From Legionella sp. (GTDB lineage Bacteria; Pseudomonadota; Gammaproteobacteria; Legionellales; Legionellaceae), in the NCBI GenBank assembly GCA_004297865.1, contig SCSO01000071.1, positions 1-9,016 on the forward strand: DNA of 9,016 nucleotides. The letters are read 5' to 3'. This document shows, piece after piece, positions 6,689 to 9,016 of this stretch (the first letter of the stretch is position 1; each line of letters opens with the position of its first letter). Below the pieces are notes generated by a model. It ran no database searches and had not been told where the DNA came from. It worked only from the letters and a program-made list of their open reading frames with translations. The position numbers were made by a program, and so were the translations under genes.

Positions 6689-7537
6689 TTAACAAGTAAA
6701 TTGAGCTTTGTACCAATCCATGATGATTGATGAGGTTTCGGTATAATCCAGCAATCCCATTTCTTTGGCTTTTTCCTTATAGTCATCTTCATTTTTCAAA
6801 AAGCGTTTTACAATAGTATTTACCGCTTCTTGTGTCGACATATTGCCCACCAAGGAATTCTCTTGACCCCATATAGCTCGTTGAACACTGTCGTTACAAT
6901 TTTCTGCAGGTATGCATCTATCCCAAATAGGATGAACAGTACTATGCAAGGAATAATAACGATCTACATCTAATATGTATTCGACATTACGATTAAACGT
7001 AGCGGCATCAATTCCTAATTCATTATCCAAGGGTATGCGGTGTATAAACAAAGGAAAATTCATGCGATTTTTCGCTATGTTTAACCAATAATCTTGTTCC
7101 TCGGCAAAACTTGTAAATCGTGCAGGGTAAATCCTAATCTTTGGTGAGTAGGAGTCGGGGAAACGATCATCCGGCATCCTTTTTCTAACTGTGACCGCCT
7201 GAGTTAAATCAGGTCGTTTACTTATAAAAGATGAAATACAACCTTGTGCATCGGTGATGAATGCTGAATTATGCCCAGGATAAGGGAACGCGCCATGTTC
7301 TCCTCGCAACATCTTCGAAGCAATAGTCATAATAAATAAATTATTTGGATTATTCCGCAGCAAAGCAGTAAACGCTTGATTCAAAAACGTTATAGAGCAA
7401 GTCATATCTTGTAAGATGATTTTAATAAGCTCACCTTTTACCATAGAACCTTTAACATCAAAGGTAACGGCATGCCCAGTACTTATCAATCTACAATGAT
7501 CACTTAACTTACTAATAGGTCTAAAAAAACGATACAT
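6689..7537 (-). CDS. Uncharacterised protein, 282 residues
   Basis: I do not recognise a family. The frame is clean and long, with codon use like its neighbours, so a real gene is likely. The protein appears soluble, without a signal peptide or membrane helix, and is rich in aromatic residues and prolines. Residues of note include STGHAVTFDVKGS near the N-terminus, GEHGAFPYPGHNSAF, NRMNFPLFIHRIPLDNELGID, a VDRYYSLHSTVHPIWDRCIP stretch and a helical C-terminus (STQEAVNTIVKRFLKNEDDYKEKAKEMGLLDY). The start is uncertain: ATG 7537 (or GTG 7540) has only a G-rich stretch 2-4 bases upstream. The open frame continues upstream to a TAG at 7574-7576, so the N-terminus could be truncated. Restriction to Legionella would fit a host-directed protein, but nothing visible demonstrates that. 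Confidence 0.6.
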   Translation of the reverse strand: MYRFFRPISKLSDHCRLISTGHAVTFDVKGSMVKGELIKIILQDMTCSITFLNQAFTALLRNNPNNLFIMTIASKMLRGEHGAFPYPGHNSAFITDAQGCISSFISKRPDLTQAVTVRKRMPDDRFPDSYSPKIRIYPARFTSFAEEQDYWLNIAKNRMNFPLFIHRIPLDNELGIDAATFNRNVEYILDVDRYYSLHSTVHPIWDRCIPAENCNDSVQRAIWGQENSLVGNMSTQEAVNTIVKRFLKNEDDYKEKAKEMGLLDYTETSSIIMDWYKAQFTC

Positions 7538-7885
7538 CACTCCCCCGCTGCTTGCATAGGCAAATACACCAAACTATTTTTCGATTTTCGCAACAGTTCC
7601 CCTGGGGGGCGCGAAAATCAGTGGGTGAGCCTGGCCAGGGGTTGGGAGAGGAAAATTAAAGATAACACCACAGTAAGGAATACGGTGGTGTTAATAATTG
7701 ATAGACGAGCGCGGACAGACTTTGTAGAAAAAGCTACTGAAGGTAAGTCTGTAAAAAACTGCTCGTTAAACATTCGTGTGCTCATTGGGTATAAATAATG
7801 TACAAAAACAACTTAGCATATTTTACAAACCAAATGCAAACTTTTTTTTCAAACGAGTCAAAAATCAATGGGGCTCTAATTGCAA

Positions 7886-7891
7886 TATAAT
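7886..7891 (+). promoter_or_regulatory. Probable -10 box of the ankyrin gene
   Basis: A perfect TATAAT lies 63 bases before the ATG at 7955. No good -35 element is at 16-18 bp, so an activator may be needed. An alternative pair is TTGCAA (7880-7885) with TATTCT (7903-7908), spaced 17 bp. Confidence 0.45.
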
Positions 7892-7892
7892 C

Positions 7893-7914
7893 TGAATGAT
7901 AATATTCTCATTCA
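7893..7914. promoter_or_regulatory. 22-bp near-perfect palindrome, Fur-box-like operator candidate
   Basis: Arms TGAATGA (7893-7899) and TCATTCA (7908-7914) flank TAATATTC; only one symmetric pair of positions is mismatched. It contains AATGATAAT directly joined to ATTCTCATT, which is a Fur-like 9-9 dyad lacking the single central base of the classical 9-1-9 site. It overlaps the expected transcription start of the ankyrin gene, a position typical for repression. Confidence 0.45.
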
Positions 7915-7954
7915 CAGGTTTAAATGGAATTAAATCGAATTATAGAGAATCATT

Positions 7955-9016
7955 ATGAGAAAAAGAAAGCGCCTCTTAACCGTTGCAAAATTTCCCCCAG
8001 GTGACACCCCATTAGATACGGCTGTAAAATTAGGCGATTTGCAAAAAGTAGAACAATTATTGAATGCGGGTGTTGAAGTTAATCCGCGGTCCATTTTATA
8101 TGATTTAATCGCTGAAAATAATTATAAAACGCTTACCGCACAATTAAATGCGGGGATGGATCCTACGGATATTTCACCTCTTTGCGCTGCTACAGAGGGT
8201 AGACAATATCAAATAATGGAATTACTGCTCAATCATCGCGCTCAAGTTAACCAATTGTCCCCCTATGGCAAAGCGCTGGAAAGGCAATTTTATGCCTGCT
8301 CTAGAGCCATACTCATGCATTGTGCTGACAAACCAGAACAACTTAACAAATTCTCCGCCCTGCATATTGCCTCTTTAAATGATGATCTAGAAGCGATTAA
8401 ACTCTTATTGCGCTACGGAGCTGATGTAAATCTCGCGCCATATTTTGCAAGAGAGAAGAAATCGGAGTTTTGCAAACAATTCATGAATCTCCCACTTACA
8501 GAATATGATATGAGCACTCCTTTGCACGTCGCAGCCCTTGCAGGCAAGTTAAGTGCTTCTCGTTGTTTAATTGCCGCGGGTGCGAATGTTAATAAGCCGG
8601 CCTGCGGTAAATTAATGTCTACAACTATTGAAGGGGTTTATGATGGTTTTCATTTGGAAATTATGCCCTTGCACAGAGCCGCTGCAGCAGGACATCCGGA
8701 TATAATTGATTTATTGCTCGATTCGGGCGCCAACATTAATGCTGAAACTAGAATCTATGATGGTCATAATCTACAGCAGACGTGGAAAGAAAATACCGCT
8801 TTAGGCTTCGCCGTTCTTTATGATCAATTCGCTTCAGCTCAAAAATTAATTTCTCGAGGGGCTAATTTAAATAATTGGGTAGTTTATATGGAGGATGCCT
8901 GTGCACGAGGTAATGTCCCCATGATGGATTTATTATATAAAAGCAAACGCCAGGTGAATCCCGATTTAACTTCATGTCTTCAAATAGCCATTGAAAAGAA
9001 TAAAATAGATGCGGTA
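7955..9016 (+). CDS. Ankyrin-repeat protein (partial, C-terminus beyond right edge)
   Basis: The frame is open from ATG 7955 to the window edge (354 codons). AGAGA lies 6 bases upstream as a modest ribosome binding site. At least six ankyrin units are visible: 17-46 (DTPLDTAVKLGDLQKVEQLL), 73-101 (SPLCAATEGRQYQIMELLL), 133-160 (SALHIASLNDDLEAIKLLLRYGADVN), 187-213 (STPLHVAALAGKLSASRCLI), 236-263 (MPLHRAAAAGHPDIIDLLLDSGANIN) and 280-307 (TALGFAVLYDQFASAQKLI), with a degenerate unit at 47-72. Insertions of roughly 15-30 residues interrupt the array after several units. The N-terminus is basic (MRKRKR) with no signal peptide. Ankyrin repeats bind proteins; in Legionella many such proteins are Dot/Icm effectors, and the C-terminal export signal or catalytic domain would lie outside this window. 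An effector role is therefore inference. Confidence 0.85.
   Translation, partial: MRKRKRLLTVAKFPPGDTPLDTAVKLGDLQKVEQLLNAGVEVNPRSILYDLIAENNYKTLTAQLNAGMDPTDISPLCAATEGRQYQIMELLLNHRAQVNQLSPYGKALERQFYACSRAILMHCADKPEQLNKFSALHIASLNDDLEAIKLLLRYGADVNLAPYFAREKKSEFCKQFMNLPLTEYDMSTPLHVAALAGKLSASRCLIAAGANVNKPACGKLMSTTIEGVYDGFHLEIMPLHRAAAAGHPDIIDLLLDSGANINAETRIYDGHNLQQTWKENTALGFAVLYDQFASAQKLISRGANLNNWVVYMEDACARGNVPMMDLLYKSKRQVNPDLTSCLQIAIEKNKIDAV

Larger units (their letters stand above)
7541..7954. other. 414-bp gene-free stretch with GC-rich core and three consecutive hairpins
   Basis: No convincing coding frame is seen. Bases 7591-7650 are about 65% G+C, far above the window. Three hairpins follow in a row. 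Hairpin 1 is GATTTTCGC/GCGAAAATC (7583-7591 with 7611-7619), enclosing CCCCTGGGG. Hairpin 2 is TAACACCAC/GTGGTGTTA (7663-7671 with 7685-7693), with AAGGAA in its loop. Hairpin 3 has three nested helices: ACGAGC/GCTCGT (7705-7710, 7761-7766), ACAGACTT/AAGTCTGT (7715-7722, 7745-7752) and GTAG/CTAC (7724-7727, 7734-7737). A CCTGGCCAGG palindrome is at 7630-7639. This may be a structured RNA, a dispersed repeat, or both. The remaining part (7770-7880) is AT-rich without visible signal. Confidence 0.5.

Noticed and set aside
7842..7849. Terminator at the T8 tract
   Set aside because: No stem-loop precedes the T run on the plus strand; it looks like simple AT-rich sequence.
1..9016. CRISPR array, tRNA, rRNA, phage genes or toxin-antitoxin pair
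   Set aside because: No regularly spaced repeats, cloverleaf-like sequence or matching gene pairs could be found on either strand.

Overview
The window looks like chromosomal DNA of Legionella or a close relative. The base composition is AT-rich. The window carries an ankyrin-repeat protein, a PAS-LuxR regulator and a racemase with a long helical tail, which is a typical Legionella accessory mix. The genus is inferred from this gene mix and style; no marker gene in the window proves it. No rRNA, tRNA, CRISPR array or intact insertion sequence is visible.

Left part (1-3360). A partial minus-strand gene runs off the left edge. It encodes a FlgE-type hook protein whose usual N-terminal rod/hook-core helix is replaced by a Sec signal peptide. 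A PAS-LuxR transcription factor diverges from it, and a perfect 15-bp palindrome sits between them, next to a good promoter. Next comes a 507-residue Asp/Glu-racemase-superfamily protein with a helical C-terminal extension, a plausible Dot/Icm effector candidate.

Middle part (3477-6200). A full-length ethanolamine permease (eat) converges on a minus-strand pair: a DUF4256 protein followed by a VanX/DdpX-type D-Ala-D-Ala dipeptidase. The converging stop codons are joined by one 9-bp-stem inverted repeat. Permease and dipeptidase together suggest nutrient scavenging (ethanolamine nitrogen/carbon, D-Ala-D-Ala), but no ethanolamine ammonia-lyase genes are nearby.

Right part (6201-9016). This stretch is rich in small repeats. 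A palindromic 82-bp element precedes a small PspC-domain membrane protein gene, which is bracketed by an inverted pair of a 16-bp repeat. An unrecognised 282-residue protein follows on the minus strand. Then comes a 414-bp gene-free stretch with a GC-rich core and three consecutive hairpins. Finally, a right-truncated ankyrin-repeat protein starts behind a TATAAT box and a near-perfect 22-bp palindrome that resembles, but does not fit, a Fur box.

No single system ties all the genes together; the region reads as a set of independent accessory loci. The best candidates for something undescribed are the secreted FlgE-like protein with its divergent regulator, the racemase-tail fusion, and the structured GC-rich intergenic region.
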